A stretch of DNA of 64,000 bases from DLKC01 sp002478885 (GCA_046329585.1 JAXLUI010000001.1:2728001-2792000), one strand, 5' to 3'; positions 36,001-45,282 are shown, numbered from the stretch's first letter. A program made the numbers and translations. Notes: a model not told the origin generated them from the sequence alone.

Positions 36001-36086
36001 TGATACTTACGTTGCTGGTAATTCCTGCTGTATATACATACCTGTCAGGAAAGCATAAGGCGCACACAACAGAAGTGAATGAATAA
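33015..36086 (+). CDS. RND multidrug efflux permease (HAE-1, MexB/AcrB type)
   Basis: A 1023-residue inner-membrane proton-driven pump with twelve helices. The proton-relay residues are seen in helix 4 (TGLVVDDGIVVTENI, two Asp) and helix 10 (IGLVTKNGILIVEFAN, Lys). The first helix region is LALKRPVLATVMNLLIILFG. The protein exports hydrophobic compounds through the adaptor and a TolC partner. Length and motifs fit the hydrophobe/amphiphile branch, not the heavy-metal branch. Substrates cannot be told. The TolC gene follows at once. Confidence 0.93.
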   Translation: MNISELALKRPVLATVMNLLIILFGVVGYNFLALRDYPAIDPPIVNVRTSYVGANADITESQITEPLEKEINGIPGIRSISSTSQIGSSNITVEFNLDVDLETSASDVRDKVGQAVRSLPQDIDAPPVVSKADANSDFILLLAIQSPSKSLLELSDYAENVLQQSLQTINGVSAINVFGQKRYAMRIWLQPDQMNAHNVSFSDINDALSKENVELPAGKIYGNNTELTIRTLGRLTTEDQFNKLIIKENTEGIVRLGDVSKVELGPETLEQSWKYNGVNAVGLAVIPQPGANYVKISDEFNKRLEEIKRSNKSDITFNVLVDNTRLVRQSISEVEETLLISFSLVVLVILFFFRNILIALRPLIDIPISLVATFFIMYVAGFTINILTLLGIVLATGLVVDDGIVVTENIFRKLEGGLPIKKAALEGSREIFFAVISTSITLAVVFLPVIFLQGFVGSLFREFGIVVAGAVLISAFVSLTITPVLNVYLNRKNAQHGWFYRKTEPFFTGMENGYKNLLSSFLKVRWLAWAIVLICGFIIWYTYNNLQSELAPMEDRNSVRFSMTAPEGTSYDKMQDISDKVVDYLYDSVPERDFVFAATPGFSGTGSNSGFGRVGLIPAQDRVRSQNEIAQAITKKLPQFNDARIFAVQEQTISVGIGSRGALPVQFILQNLDFQKLQDIIPKFMEEARKNPIFQNVDVNLKFNKPELQLTIDRIKAKDLGLSTTDVAAAVQAAFSGRRLAYFIMNGKQYQVIGQVERPDRNKPTDISKLYVRNNRGENIPLSAVINLTESSSPPTLYHYNRYKSATISASLVEGKTIGDGVAAMREISSKLLDESFHTSLSGPSRDFEESSSNTSFALGLALLLIYLVLAGQFESFVDPFVIMLTVPLAFAGALLSLYIFDQTINIFSEIGIIMLIGLVTKNGILIVEFANQKRNLGVPKMQAILEASTQRLRPILMTSLATSFGALPIALSLGAAATSRIPLGIVIVGGILFSLILTLLVIPAVYTYLSGKHKAHTTEVNE

Positions 36087-36090
36087 TTTT

Positions 36091-37395
36091 ATGAAGAAAG
36101 TCTTATTTGCTCTTGTACTTTTTACTGCCTGCCTTGCAAAAGCGCAGAACGTGCTAACATTGCAAACTGCGATAAACACGGCATTAAAAAATAACTTTGA
36201 TATTCAGCTCGCAAAAAATAACGTTGAAATAAACAATATACTCAATAACTACGGCGTGGCCGGGGGATTGCCGTATGTAGCCGGTTCGGCATCAGACGTT
36301 GAACAACTTTCGAGCCTTAATCAAAAATTCAGCACGGGCGATTCATCGAGAACCGTTAAAGCCAGTAACGTGGCAAGCAACAGCTTAAATCTTGGTGTTA
36401 GCGCGAATATGCTTTTGTATAACGGTATGCGGGTGGTAAGCACCAAAAAGAGATTGGAACAAATACAACTGCAGAGTGAGCAGGTTTTGAACTCACAACT
36501 ACAAAATACCATTGCCGAGGTAATGACCAGGTATTACGATGTTGTGCGCCAGCAGAGTTATTCCAAAACACTGGAACTTTCCATACAGGTCTCTAAACTC
36601 CGTCTGCAGATTTTACAAACCAGGCAAGCTGCCGGCCTCGCCAACAACGCCGATATATTCCAGGCACAGATTGATTTAAACCAACTAGAACAACAACTCG
36701 AAACACAGCAACTGACAATAGATGTTGCCAAGACAGAGTTACTTCGTTTAATGATCCTGAATCCATCCTCAAAGATTGAAATTAAAGACACGATACTTGT
36801 GGATAAAGCTATACTCCTCGATTCTGTTTTAACAAGCCTTACAACAAACCCCGATATCATTGCAGCTGATCAGCAGGTTAAAATCAATGAGCTTGTTGCA
36901 AAAGAAACCGCTGCACAACGTTACCCATCGGTAAGTGTAAATGCCGGGTACACCTACGGCAGAAGCCAGAATGCAGCAGGCCAGTTATTACTGAACCAGC
37001 GCTACGGTCCGCAAGCCGGCGTTACGGTTGCCATTCCTATTTATAGTGGTTCGGCATTAAGGCGGCAACAAAAAGTGGCAGAAACCGAAACAAAAAATGC
37101 ATCGCTACAAAAGGAGTCACTCATCAATGACTATAATGCCAACGCGGTTAAAACTTACCAGGCTTATGAAAACACATTGAACCAGCTGGAAAAAGAAAAG
37201 AAGAATTATGCACTTACTGCCGATCTTGTAAAGCTCGTTCTTCAGAAGTTCGAATTAAGACAGGCAACCATAATAGATCTGCGCGAAGCTCAGCAGAGTT
37301 TCGAAGAATCTGGTTATCGCCTGGTTAATTTAAGTTATGTTGCTAAGGCTGCCGAAATAGAATTGAAAAGAGTATCAAATCAGCTCAGCTTTTAG
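36091..37395 (+). CDS. TolC-family outer-membrane channel of the RND pump
   Basis: A 434-residue protein with signal peptide (MKKVLFALVLFTACLAKAQ) and two TolC-like repeats rich in long helices (LQNTIAEVMTRYYDVVRQQS; QKFELRQATIIDLREAQQSF). It completes the RND operon as the outer-membrane duct. An in-frame ATG at 36079 overlaps the pump gene by 8 nt and would add four residues; either start is possible. Confidence 0.9.
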   Translation: MKKVLFALVLFTACLAKAQNVLTLQTAINTALKNNFDIQLAKNNVEINNILNNYGVAGGLPYVAGSASDVEQLSSLNQKFSTGDSSRTVKASNVASNSLNLGVSANMLLYNGMRVVSTKKRLEQIQLQSEQVLNSQLQNTIAEVMTRYYDVVRQQSYSKTLELSIQVSKLRLQILQTRQAAGLANNADIFQAQIDLNQLEQQLETQQLTIDVAKTELLRLMILNPSSKIEIKDTILVDKAILLDSVLTSLTTNPDIIAADQQVKINELVAKETAAQRYPSVSVNAGYTYGRSQNAAGQLLLNQRYGPQAGVTVAIPIYSGSALRRQQKVAETETKNASLQKESLINDYNANAVKTYQAYENTLNQLEKEKKNYALTADLVKLVLQKFELRQATIIDLREAQQSFEESGYRLVNLSYVAKAAEIELKRVSNQLSF

Positions 37396-37425
37396 CTGTT
37401 GAATTACTTTGCATAAAATTGCTTT

Positions 37426-38151
37426 ATGAAAAAGTCTGCCTTTATTCCCGCACGATATGCAGCTACCCGCTTTCCTGCAAAACTCATGCAGCTGCTCGGC
37501 ACCAAACCAGTCATAAGGCACACCTACGATAATACTGTGGCTACTGGCCTGTTCGATGAAGTGATTGTAGTTACCGACAGCGATATTATTTACCAGGAGA
37601 TCACATCAAACGGGGGAAAGGCAACTATGAGTATTCGCGAACATGAAAGCGGAAGCGACCGTATCGCTGAAGCAGTTTCCAATATGCAAACGGATATTGT
37701 TGTAAATGTGCAGGGCGATGAACCTTTTGTAAAAAAAGAACCGCTCCAAAAATTATTGCGCGTGTTCGATGGTGAGGATGGAGAAACAGTGCAGGTGGCC
37801 AGCCTGATGCAGGTTTTAAAAGAGCAAAAATTTATCGACGACCCCAACTACGTAAAAGTGGCAGTTGATAAAAACAGCAATGCGCTTTTTTTCAGCAGGT
37901 CTGTTATTCCTTACCCCCGCAACAAAGAAATATCAATTCCATATTACGAGCATATTGGTGTGTACGCATTCCGTAAACAAGCTTTGCTTAATTTCACAAG
38001 CTGGCCGATGACGCCGCTCGAGGCTGCAGAAAAAATTGAGTGCCTTCGTTATCTTGAAAATGCAGTTCCAATAAAAATGATCATCACCGATTATATGGGC
38101 GTCGAAATCGACACTCCGGAAGACCTTGAGCGCGCAGCTAAATTTTTATAA
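37426..38151 (+). CDS. kdsB: CMP-KDO synthetase (3-deoxy-manno-octulosonate cytidylyltransferase)
   Basis: A 241-residue cytosolic enzyme that activates KDO with CTP for lipopolysaccharide core synthesis. Signatures: IPARYAATRFPAKLM at the N-terminus, VNVQGDEPF in the middle, and YYEHIGVYAFRKQAL, ending with GVEIDTPEDLERA. It follows the TolC gene by 30 nt; it may be read from its own promoter (TTACTTTGC just upstream resembles a -7 box with one mismatch). Confidence 0.95.
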   Translation: MKKSAFIPARYAATRFPAKLMQLLGTKPVIRHTYDNTVATGLFDEVIVVTDSDIIYQEITSNGGKATMSIREHESGSDRIAEAVSNMQTDIVVNVQGDEPFVKKEPLQKLLRVFDGEDGETVQVASLMQVLKEQKFIDDPNYVKVAVDKNSNALFFSRSVIPYPRNKEISIPYYEHIGVYAFRKQALLNFTSWPMTPLEAAEKIECLRYLENAVPIKMIITDYMGVEIDTPEDLERAAKFL

Positions 38152-38192
38152 GAGATCTGTTGACCCGGCTTTAGTCTAAGCATTAAGCTTTC

Positions 38193-38324
38193 GTTGCGTC
38201 GCACACTTGTACTGTATCAAAAAAAGCAGCAATTAAAGGTTTAACAAGCATCGGCGTTTTACATTTTACTCAAATGCATTTTTGCCAATCGGTGTTCGGA
38301 ACGATGAACGGATTGCGACGCAAC
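38193..38324. repeat. Dispersed palindromic repeat, locus 14 (paired, R arm partly degraded)
   Basis: L arm GTTGCGTCGCACACTTGTAC (38193-38212), R arm GATTGCGACGCAAC (38311-38324), then AGCCGATGCC and GCTGGTACCAAAAAATT. Left flank GACCCGGCTTT. Confidence 0.83.
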
Positions 38325-38370
38325 AGCCGATGCCATAGAAGAGAAAAGCTGGTACCAAAAAATTAAGAAC

Positions 38371-39180
38371 ATGTCTTTACTAACAGTTACCATAATACAA
38401 ACAGCGTTGCATTGGGAAGACAAGCAACGAAACCTTGCGATGCTGAAAGAAAAGATCGACAGCATTCAGGAATACACAGAAGTAGTGGTCTTACCTGAAA
38501 TGTTTGCGACAGGCTTTAGCATGAAACCAGAATTGCATGCAGAAACAATGGATGGTGTGGTGTTTCATTGGATGAAGGATATTGCTGCGTCGAAAAAAAT
38601 TATTGTTACAGGCAGTGTAATTATAGAAGAAGAAGGAAAGTATTATAACCGGCTTATTTGGATGTTACCGACCGGTGCTTATGGCTATTACGATAAACGG
38701 CACTTGTTTGCATTTGGCCAGGAACACAAACACTATGCGCGGGGGAACAAAAGACTTATTGCATCGGTAAAAGGGTGGAAGATTAATTTGCAGGTTTGTT
38801 ACGACCTTCGTTTTCCCGTTTGGGCAAGACAATCGAAAGTAACCTACCACGATGAAAATGTTTCAGCAGAATACGATGTGCTCATTTATGTTGCCAACTG
38901 GCCCGAGCGCCGAAGTATTCCGTGGAGAACCCTGCTTCAGGCAAGAGCGATAGAAAACCAGACTTATGTGATTGGCGTTAATCGTGTAGGTAATGATGGC
39001 AACGATATTTATCACAGCGGCGACAGTATGGTAATTAATCCGCTGGGCGAGATACTTTATCACAAAGTGCATGAGGAAGACGTATTCACCATTACTTTAC
39101 AAAAAGAAGTACTTGAATCGGTAAGAAATAAATTTCCCTTTCTGCGCGATGCAGATCAATTCATAATTGCAGATGAATAA
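38371..39180 (+). CDS. Nitrilase-superfamily amidase (omega-amidase type)
   Basis: A 269-residue carbon-nitrogen hydrolase. The catalytic triad is visible: Glu in VVLPEMFATGFSM, Lys in YYDKRHLFAFGQEH, and Cys in LQVCYDLRFPVWAR. The pattern matches the YafV/Nit2 branch that hydrolyses alpha-keto acid amides such as 2-oxoglutaramate, a metabolite repair activity. It runs into nagA with an 8-nt overlap using the ATG at 39173, so translation is coupled. Confidence 0.87.
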   Translation: MSLLTVTIIQTALHWEDKQRNLAMLKEKIDSIQEYTEVVVLPEMFATGFSMKPELHAETMDGVVFHWMKDIAASKKIIVTGSVIIEEEGKYYNRLIWMLPTGAYGYYDKRHLFAFGQEHKHYARGNKRLIASVKGWKINLQVCYDLRFPVWARQSKVTYHDENVSAEYDVLIYVANWPERRSIPWRTLLQARAIENQTYVIGVNRVGNDGNDIYHSGDSMVINPLGEILYHKVHEEDVFTITLQKEVLESVRNKFPFLRDADQFIIADE

Positions 39181-40276
39181 AAAATACTATAAAGCAAAAA
39201 AGATTTTCACTGGAAGTGAGCTATTGCAGCAGCATGCGATAGTTGTAAAAGACGGTATCGTTGAGTCGGTCATAAACGAGGCTGGCATTGAGGCGAATGC
39301 TACAGTCACTGATTTTGGCGACAAGTTGCTCGCGCCGGCATTTATAGATCTGCAGTTATATGGCGCGAACAATAGATTGCTTGCTGTTTATCCTGACGCG
39401 CAAACAGTGGCCGATATTGTTGAATACTGTGCCTCAGGCGGTGCTGCATATTGTCAGCCTACCGTTGCAACAAATCCTTATGACACAATATTCAAATGTA
39501 TAGACGCAGTTAGAGATTATAAAAACCAAGGCGGAGGCGGCGTGCTGGGTTTACATATTGAAGGACCATGGTTGAACAAATCAAAACGTGGCGCCCACAG
39601 GGAAGAATGGATTTTTTCTCCGACCCTGAAACAGGCAGAGGAGTTGGTAAATTATGGAGAAGGCGTTATAAGCATGATCACATTAGCGCCGGAAATCTGT
39701 TCCAGAGAAATAGTTGACTTTATACAATCCAAGGGCATCGTTGTCTCAGCGGGCCATACCAATGCCACTTACGAAGAAGCCATGCTTGCATTTGATAAGG
39801 GCATTCATGCGGGAACACATTTATACAACGCCATGAGTGGATTGCAACATCGGGCGCCAGGTATGGTTGGTGCCCTATTCAGTCATAATACCGTGATCAG
39901 CAGCATCGTGCCTGATGGCCATCATGTGGATTTCGCGGCGATTAAAATTGCAAAAAAGCAAATGGGCAACAGGTTATATGCAATCACCGACGCGGTAACA
40001 GAAACAGCCGAAGGTTATTATCAGCATAAATTTGAAGGAGATAAATACACGAGCAATGGCATACTCAGCGGATCTGCGCTCACTATGCACAAGTGTTTTC
40101 TCAATTTTGTTCATCAGTGCGCAATTGAAGAAGAAGAAGCTCTGCGAATGTGCAGTTTGTATCCTGCTCAGGTGATGGGCATGACGGAAAAGCTGGGTGT
40201 TATCAAGGCTGGTTCAATGGCTGATTTTGTAGTATTGAATGAGGATCTTGGATTTAATGAGTTGATAAGACATTAG
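39173..40276 (+). CDS. nagA: N-acetylglucosamine-6-phosphate deacetylase
   Basis: A 367-residue amidohydrolase that removes acetate from GlcNAc-6-P in amino-sugar catabolism and cell-wall recycling. Motifs: HIEGPWLNKSKRGAHRE, the metal-site SAGHTNATYEEA and THLYNAMSG, and DGHHVDFAAI; the catalytic Asp is in YAITDAVTE. I use ATG 39173 over TTG 39167. It forms a pair with the amidase gene and ends at a strong bidirectional terminator. No nagB is nearby. Confidence 0.92.
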   Translation: MNKKYYKAKKIFTGSELLQQHAIVVKDGIVESVINEAGIEANATVTDFGDKLLAPAFIDLQLYGANNRLLAVYPDAQTVADIVEYCASGGAAYCQPTVATNPYDTIFKCIDAVRDYKNQGGGGVLGLHIEGPWLNKSKRGAHREEWIFSPTLKQAEELVNYGEGVISMITLAPEICSREIVDFIQSKGIVVSAGHTNATYEEAMLAFDKGIHAGTHLYNAMSGLQHRAPGMVGALFSHNTVISSIVPDGHHVDFAAIKIAKKQMGNRLYAITDAVTETAEGYYQHKFEGDKYTSNGILSGSALTMHKCFLNFVHQCAIEEEEALRMCSLYPAQVMGMTEKLGVIKAGSMADFVVLNEDLGFNELIRH

Positions 40277-40295
40277 CATATACATTACCTAATGT

Positions 40296-40333
40296 AACCG
40301 AAAAGCCGCAGACAAATCTGCGGCTTTTCGGTT
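40296..40333. terminator. Bidirectional terminator between nagA and cysS
   Basis: A perfect 17-bp stem (40296-40312 with 40317-40333), loop CAAA, with A and T runs that work in both directions between convergent genes. Confidence 0.92.
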
Positions 40334-40344
40334 ATAGCAATAAG

Positions 40345-41850
40345 TTATGCCAAGGTATAGCTCATGCTGCCATCTTTTTCATCTTTTAACTGAACACCTA
40401 AAGTGGCAAGTTCATTTCGAATTTTATCACTCGTAACATAGTCTTTTCTCCCTTTGGCTTCTTTGCGTAATGCTATCAGCACCTGGATTACACCGTCAAG
40501 TTTTCCATCGTCGCCTTTCTGATCATTTTTCAAACCAAGTATAGTGTCAATAAAAAACCCCAGTTTGCTTTTCATCAAATTGAGTGTTGTGGCGCTTATC
40601 GAATCTGCAGCAATGTGCCGGTCTTTTAAGCCGTTGATCACCGGCACGAGTTCAAACATGTTGGCCAGCACTTTTGCCGTGTTGAAATCATCATCCATAA
40701 ATTCGTTCAGTTCATTTAAAAGTCTAAGGCACTTTGCATCGAGTTCTGCATCCGCGGCGAGGCTGACCATTGATTCCAGCTTTTGAAGATTCTCATACGA
40801 CTCCCATAAACGCTTCAATCCTTTCTCTGCAGCTTTTAATGCTTCATTTCCAAAATCGAGTGTTGAACGGTAATGTGTTTGCAAAATAAAAAAACGAACT
40901 GTCATGGGATGGTACGGCTGCTCAAGCATTGGATGGTCGCCAGTAAACAGTTCACTCAATTTAATCACGTTGTTATAACTCTTTCCCATCTTCTTCCCAT
41001 TAATCGTGATCATATTATTGTGCAGCCAATAACGTGCGGGTGTTTTATGATTGCATACGGTACTCTGCGCTATTTCACATTCATGATGCGGGAATTGCAA
41101 ATCCATTCCGCCACCATGAACATCAAATTGTTCGCCAAGATATTTTGTACTCATCGCAGAACACTCTATGTGCCATCCAGGAAAACCTTCACCCCACGGA
41201 CTTTGCCAGCGCTGAATATGTTCAGGTGGCGCTTTTTTCCAAAGTGCAAAATCTGCTTTGTTTCTTTTCTCTTCCTGGTTATCGAGCTCCCTGGTCGTCT
41301 CCAGCATATCTTCAAGGATTCGCCCACTTAACATGCCGTATGGCAATCCCTTTTTTGAATAAACATCGTTGTATTTCTCAACATCAAAATATACAGAGCC
41401 GTTTGAAACATAAGCATAGCCGTCGGCAATGATCTTTTCGATCATTACAATTTGTTCAATAATATGCCCGGTAGCCGTCGGTTCAATAGTTGGCTCAAGA
41501 TTGTTGAATGATCGCATAGCCCAATGAAAGAGGTTAGTGTATTTCTGTACCAGTTCCATGGGCTCGAGCTTTTCAAGCACGGCTTTCTTCGCGATTTTAT
41601 CTTCAGCTTCACGACCTTCTTCCTCAAAATGGCCAGCGTCCGTAATATTACGAACATAGCGCACCTTATAACCAAGATGCATAAAGTAGCGGTAAACAAT
41701 ATCAAAAGTGATAAAAGGCCTCGCATGACCGAGATGACTTTCTCCGCTCACCGTTGGTCCGCAAACATACATGCCAACATGGCCTGGTACAAATGACTCA
41801 AATACTTCCTTTGTCCTGGTAAGATTGTTATATACTTTTAACTGAGACAT
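40345..41850 (-). CDS. cysS: Cysteinyl-tRNA synthetase
   Basis: A 501-residue class I synthetase. Zinc Cys30 in YVCGPTV, HIGH-type motif HLGH (39-42), further zinc ligands in GWHIECSAMS and FPHHECEIAQ, and the KMSKS motif as KMGKS (GKKMGKSYNN). It charges tRNA-Cys. I use the start at 41850 (MSQLKVYNNLTRTKE); an upstream ATG at 41928 would add 26 non-family residues. It is alone on its transcript. Confidence 0.95.
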   Translation of the reverse strand: MSQLKVYNNLTRTKEVFESFVPGHVGMYVCGPTVSGESHLGHARPFITFDIVYRYFMHLGYKVRYVRNITDAGHFEEEGREAEDKIAKKAVLEKLEPMELVQKYTNLFHWAMRSFNNLEPTIEPTATGHIIEQIVMIEKIIADGYAYVSNGSVYFDVEKYNDVYSKKGLPYGMLSGRILEDMLETTRELDNQEEKRNKADFALWKKAPPEHIQRWQSPWGEGFPGWHIECSAMSTKYLGEQFDVHGGGMDLQFPHHECEIAQSTVCNHKTPARYWLHNNMITINGKKMGKSYNNVIKLSELFTGDHPMLEQPYHPMTVRFFILQTHYRSTLDFGNEALKAAEKGLKRLWESYENLQKLESMVSLAADAELDAKCLRLLNELNEFMDDDFNTAKVLANMFELVPVINGLKDRHIAADSISATTLNLMKSKLGFFIDTILGLKNDQKGDDGKLDGVIQVLIALRKEAKGRKDYVTSDKIRNELATLGVQLKDEKDGSMSYTLA

Positions 41851-41977
41851 ATTTTCTATTATGAAAGATTGATAAAAAGCATAAGGTGTAGTAGCAACAG
41901 GGCCGTTGCACAGTTTTAATAACAACAAAAACAGAAAGTGAAGCGAAGGCTATTTTTCATTATGGTGCGAAGATATT

Positions 41978-43099
41978 TTATTTTTTTAAACTAAGGTCAG
42001 ACACTAGTAAATGGTGATCACTTAGTGCTTCATCTACCATTTGAAATTGGTTAACGTTAAAATGATTATCGGGCAAGATATAGTCGATCCGTAGAGTAGG
42101 GGCCAAAGCATCATAGCTTTTACCAATTCCAAATGACTTTGACAGGAAAACATCCTGCCGGTCGCCTTTTATTTTAAAATAGGTGTAAGAATTTGGCACC
42201 GCATTAAAATCACCGCAAATAACAGAAGGGTATGGACTTTCATCGATCTGCTTTCGCACGATCTCCGTTTGTTCCCCCTGTTTTTTAAACACATTAATCA
42301 TCTTTGAGTAAAGTGTTTCAGAAGCGTCAAGCGCTTCTGCATCTGGTTCTTTAAGTTTTTGTATCATCGCATAATCCGTATCGTTAAAGCGATACGATTC
42401 TATGTGTGTAGTAAAAATCCGTACTGTGTCTTCGCCCTTTCTTATGTCGATTGCTAAAAGGCTCTCTGTATCCGGACCGGGATATTTTGTTTTAATACTA
42501 TCAATGATCGGGTATTTTGAAAAAACAACTATTCCGGCAGCGTATTTTCCATCCAGCGTTCTATAGTCCCTTGAAAAAAAATAATATCTGTAATTATCCG
42601 TAAAAAGGTCAATATTATTTCTTTGTTCGCCCTGGAATACCCTGTCGTTAAACTCCTGCATGCAAACAATGTCGGGATCAAGCCCATGAATCAACTTTGA
42701 TATCTCGAGCCTGTTGCGTCTTTGAGTGTAGTTGCTATTGGTTATTCCATAAAAACCCCTCACATTCCATGTAACAACCCGAAGCGCTGAATCGCTTTTC
42801 AAATTACTAAAGCTGTTGTTTACATGCACAGCAAAAATTACCGAGAGTTGTTGCCAGCCAATCAGTAGCGTTATGATGGGAATAATGGCTATTACCGGTT
42901 TTGCCACAAGCCAGAAAAGTACAGAAAGCAAAAGCACAACCGCAACATAAGGAAATGCAAGGGAGAAAAACCCAATTATCGGCCATTTCGCCGGACTAAT
43001 AAAAGGAGAGAGGCAAGCAACCAGGAACACCAGTGAACAAATAATATTAATGCTTAGAAAAACCCATTTTATTATTTTCCTGAATATTCTGCCTGCCAT
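41978..43099 (-). CDS. Membrane-anchored endonuclease/exonuclease/phosphatase (EEP) family protein
   Basis: A 373-residue protein with about three N-terminal membrane helices (residues 10-90) and a C-terminal EEP domain. Catalytic pattern: RVVTWNVRGFYG, DIVCMQEFNDR, ICGDFNAVPNS and, near the end, LSDHHLLVSDL. Family members cleave phosphodiesters in nucleic acids or lipids. The substrate is unknown; the active domain probably faces the periplasm. Confidence 0.85.
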   Translation of the reverse strand: MAGRIFRKIIKWVFLSINIICSLVFLVACLSPFISPAKWPIIGFFSLAFPYVAVVLLLSVLFWLVAKPVIAIIPIITLLIGWQQLSVIFAVHVNNSFSNLKSDSALRVVTWNVRGFYGITNSNYTQRRNRLEISKLIHGLDPDIVCMQEFNDRVFQGEQRNNIDLFTDNYRYYFFSRDYRTLDGKYAAGIVVFSKYPIIDSIKTKYPGPDTESLLAIDIRKGEDTVRIFTTHIESYRFNDTDYAMIQKLKEPDAEALDASETLYSKMINVFKKQGEQTEIVRKQIDESPYPSVICGDFNAVPNSYTYFKIKGDRQDVFLSKSFGIGKSYDALAPTLRIDYILPDNHFNVNQFQMVDEALSDHHLLVSDLSLKK

Positions 43100-43238
43100 G
43101 AAGTAAAATTAATGATTAATCGTTTTTCTATTCCGCGCGATCTTTTGATTACGTTTTTATTAACGCCAATCAAAACTATTTTGCAGCATAGTGTTTTTTA
43201 AAACGAAAAATGGTTCAGTAATTCACTAAAATAAAAAA

Positions 43239-43257
43239 GCCGGTTTTAAAGCCGGCT
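43239..43257 (-). terminator. Terminator after the small gene at 43279
   Basis: AGCCGG pairs with CCGGCT around an 8-nt loop; T run on the minus strand. Confidence 0.75.
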
Positions 43258-43278
43258 GCTGAAAAAGTAATTATTTTA

Positions 43279-43485
43279 TCAGAATCCTTTTTTTGCAACT
43301 CCGTCTGCAATTGCCTGCATTGCTTTTGCCTCATTTAAGATTGCGGCCATTTTGTTGCCTTTGCCATCGTGGCCTGTCGCCATATAGCCACCCTTTGCTG
43401 TTTTTGTTACAACAGCATCCTGCATTGGAACATTTTTTTCCTTTGTTTTAAGGCAGTAAGCCTTTATCATTTTTGAGGTATCCAT
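43279..43485 (-). CDS. Small basic protein resembling DUF5679
   Basis: A 68-residue protein: MDTSKMIKAYCLKTKEKNVP, then MQDAVVTKTAKGGYMATGHD, GKGNKMAAI. The layout (AYC, then a short lysine run, then MxxAxxxxxxxGxxMAxGxD/CxxCG) is like the DUF5679 zinc-ribbon found in viruses and bacteria, but the later cysteines are absent. Only Cys11 remains. It could bind nucleic acid; function is unknown. A terminator follows the stop and the basic composition supports it as a real gene. Confidence 0.6.
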   Translation of the reverse strand: MDTSKMIKAYCLKTKEKNVPMQDAVVTKTAKGGYMATGHDGKGNKMAAILNEAKAMQAIADGVAKKGF

Positions 43486-43634
43486 GTTAAAAAATTTAAT
43501 GGTTTAAAATATAGTTAGTGAGCACAAGCTACGTTAAATATATAATATTTTATGTACCGGGCTTATTTTATCGTTCCACCCTGTTTGCTGCCAGCATTTT
43601 TTGTAGCCGCACATGGTACAAGAATTCAGCTTCC

Positions 43635-43762
43635 ATTGCGTCGCACCCTTGTACTCACTGTGTTGCCATGGCGTCAAATACAATTTACGCAGGACAACTG
43701 CTTATAAGTGATAAATAGATATTGCTCATAAAAGACCTGAACGCTGAAGAGTGCAACGCAAC
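43635..43762. repeat. Dispersed palindromic repeat, locus 15 (paired)
   Basis: L arm ATTGCGTCGCACCCTTGTAC (43635-43654), R arm CTGAAGAGTGCAACGCAAC (43744-43762), then GGGCGATGCC and GGCTGGGCTCCAAAATTTTC. It fills the middle of the 397-nt gap 43486-43882; an ACCGGGCTTAT flank precedes it. Confidence 0.83.
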
Positions 43763-43882
43763 GGGCGATGCCTCAAAAATAACAGGCTGGGCTCCAAAAT
43801 TTTCTTCTGCTTATAACTCTTACGTGTTTTAACATACTGTAAATTTTTGTTGCTTAAATTGCACACGCTGAAAAAATAAAAG

Positions 43883-45121
43883 ATGATTACTTATAACAGG
43901 TTTGTTTTAGATAACGGTTTAAGAGTGCTCGTGCATGAAGATGATTCTACACCTATGGCTGTTGTGAACGTAATGTATGATGTTGGTGCAAGAGACGAAG
44001 ATGCGAACAGAACGGGATTTGCTCATTTGTTTGAGCATCTTATGTTTGGTGGCAGCATTCATATTCCCGATTATGACGAGCCGTTGCAAAAAGCAGGCGG
44101 TGAGAACAATGCTTTTACCACGAATGATCTTACCAACTACTATTGTCAGCTGCCTGCACAAAATATAGAAACAGCTTTTTGGTTAGAAAGCGATCGCATG
44201 CTGAGCCTTGCTTTTAGTAAAAAAAGCCTGAACGTACAGAGAAAGGTTGTTTGCGAGGAATTCAAGGAACACTATATAAATCAGCCTTACGGTGATGCAT
44301 GGCATAAAATGAGGGAGCTCGCATATGAGGTACATCCTTACCGTTGGATGACGATTGGGAAAGAGTTAAGCCATATTGAAACAGCTGAACTTTCGGATGT
44401 GAAATCCTTTTTCTTTAAACACTACAGACCTGTTAACGCCATAATTGTTGTTGCCGGTAACGTAAAAACCGAGGAAGTGAAAAGACTTTCCGAGAAATGG
44501 TTTGGCAATATTCCAATGGGTGATAAATATATCCGCAACCTCCCTAAAGAGCCCGTGCAAGCTGCTGCAAGAATGTTGGATATTGAAGCCGACGTTCCGC
44601 TCGATGCATTCTATAAAACCTGGCACATGCCGGCAAGGCTCGAGAAAGGGTATTATGTAGCCGAGTTGATTACAGAAATTCTTGGCGGTGGTGCATCCTC
44701 AAGACTTTATCACAGTCTCGTAAAAGAACAGCAACTGTTTAGCAATATTTCCTGCTACCAGTTTGGAAGCATCGATGAGGGGTTGCTTACGATTGAAGGA
44801 AAACTGGTGAAAGGAAAGAAACTTGAAGAGGCTGACGCTGCTGTTGAAGCGGTGCTCGAAAAAATAAAGCTTGACAAAGTTGTAGATACTGAACTAATGA
44901 AAGTAAAGAACAAAACCGAAAGTCTTATTGCTTTTGAGGACATGAGCGTTATGAACAGAGCGGCGAGTCTGGCCAATTATGAGTTACTCGGCAACGCAAA
45001 TCTTATGAACGAAGAAATGGAGCGTTTTCTTGATGTTAGCGCAGAAGATGTTTACACCTGGAGCAACAAAATATTTACCCGGGAGAACAGCAACACACTT
45101 TTCTACAGAAGTAAAAATTAA
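43883..45121 (+). CDS. M16-family zinc metallopeptidase
   Basis: A 412-residue peptidase of the pitrilysin/mitochondrial-processing type. The inverted zinc motif HxxEH is H48-L-F-E51-H52 (GFAHLFEHLMFGG) and the distal Glu lies in VVCEEFKEHYINQ. The C-terminal half has the glycine-rich GGGASSRLYHSLVKE. Many Bacteroidota carry two such genes in a row, an active and an inactive partner; here only one is present and CorA follows after a terminator. Substrate unknown. Confidence 0.9.
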   Translation: MITYNRFVLDNGLRVLVHEDDSTPMAVVNVMYDVGARDEDANRTGFAHLFEHLMFGGSIHIPDYDEPLQKAGGENNAFTTNDLTNYYCQLPAQNIETAFWLESDRMLSLAFSKKSLNVQRKVVCEEFKEHYINQPYGDAWHKMRELAYEVHPYRWMTIGKELSHIETAELSDVKSFFFKHYRPVNAIIVVAGNVKTEEVKRLSEKWFGNIPMGDKYIRNLPKEPVQAAARMLDIEADVPLDAFYKTWHMPARLEKGYYVAELITEILGGGASSRLYHSLVKEQQLFSNISCYQFGSIDEGLLTIEGKLVKGKKLEEADAAVEAVLEKIKLDKVVDTELMKVKNKTESLIAFEDMSVMNRAASLANYELLGNANLMNEEMERFLDVSAEDVYTWSNKIFTRENSNTLFYRSKN

Positions 45122-45147
45122 ACCTGCATTTTATATATTTCAGATAG

Positions 45148-45175
45148 CAAAACAGCGCATTGTTGCGCTGTTTTG
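45148..45175 (+). terminator. Terminator after the M16 gene
   Basis: A perfect 12-bp stem (45148-45159 with 45164-45175) and a 4-nt loop. It rules out a CorA start at 45160, inside the loop. Confidence 0.75.
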
Positions 45176-45282
45176 CGTTTGTGTCTTTCCTACGCTTTAT
45201 GGATGTTTGGCAGCAAAAAATATTCTTTTCCTCGCTGGTATTCAATAATTTCATAGCAAGCAATTCTAAAACGATTCTTACG

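Noticed and set aside
45160..45282. 41-residue N-terminal extension of CorA
   Set aside because: Its start lies in the loop of the M16 terminator hairpin.
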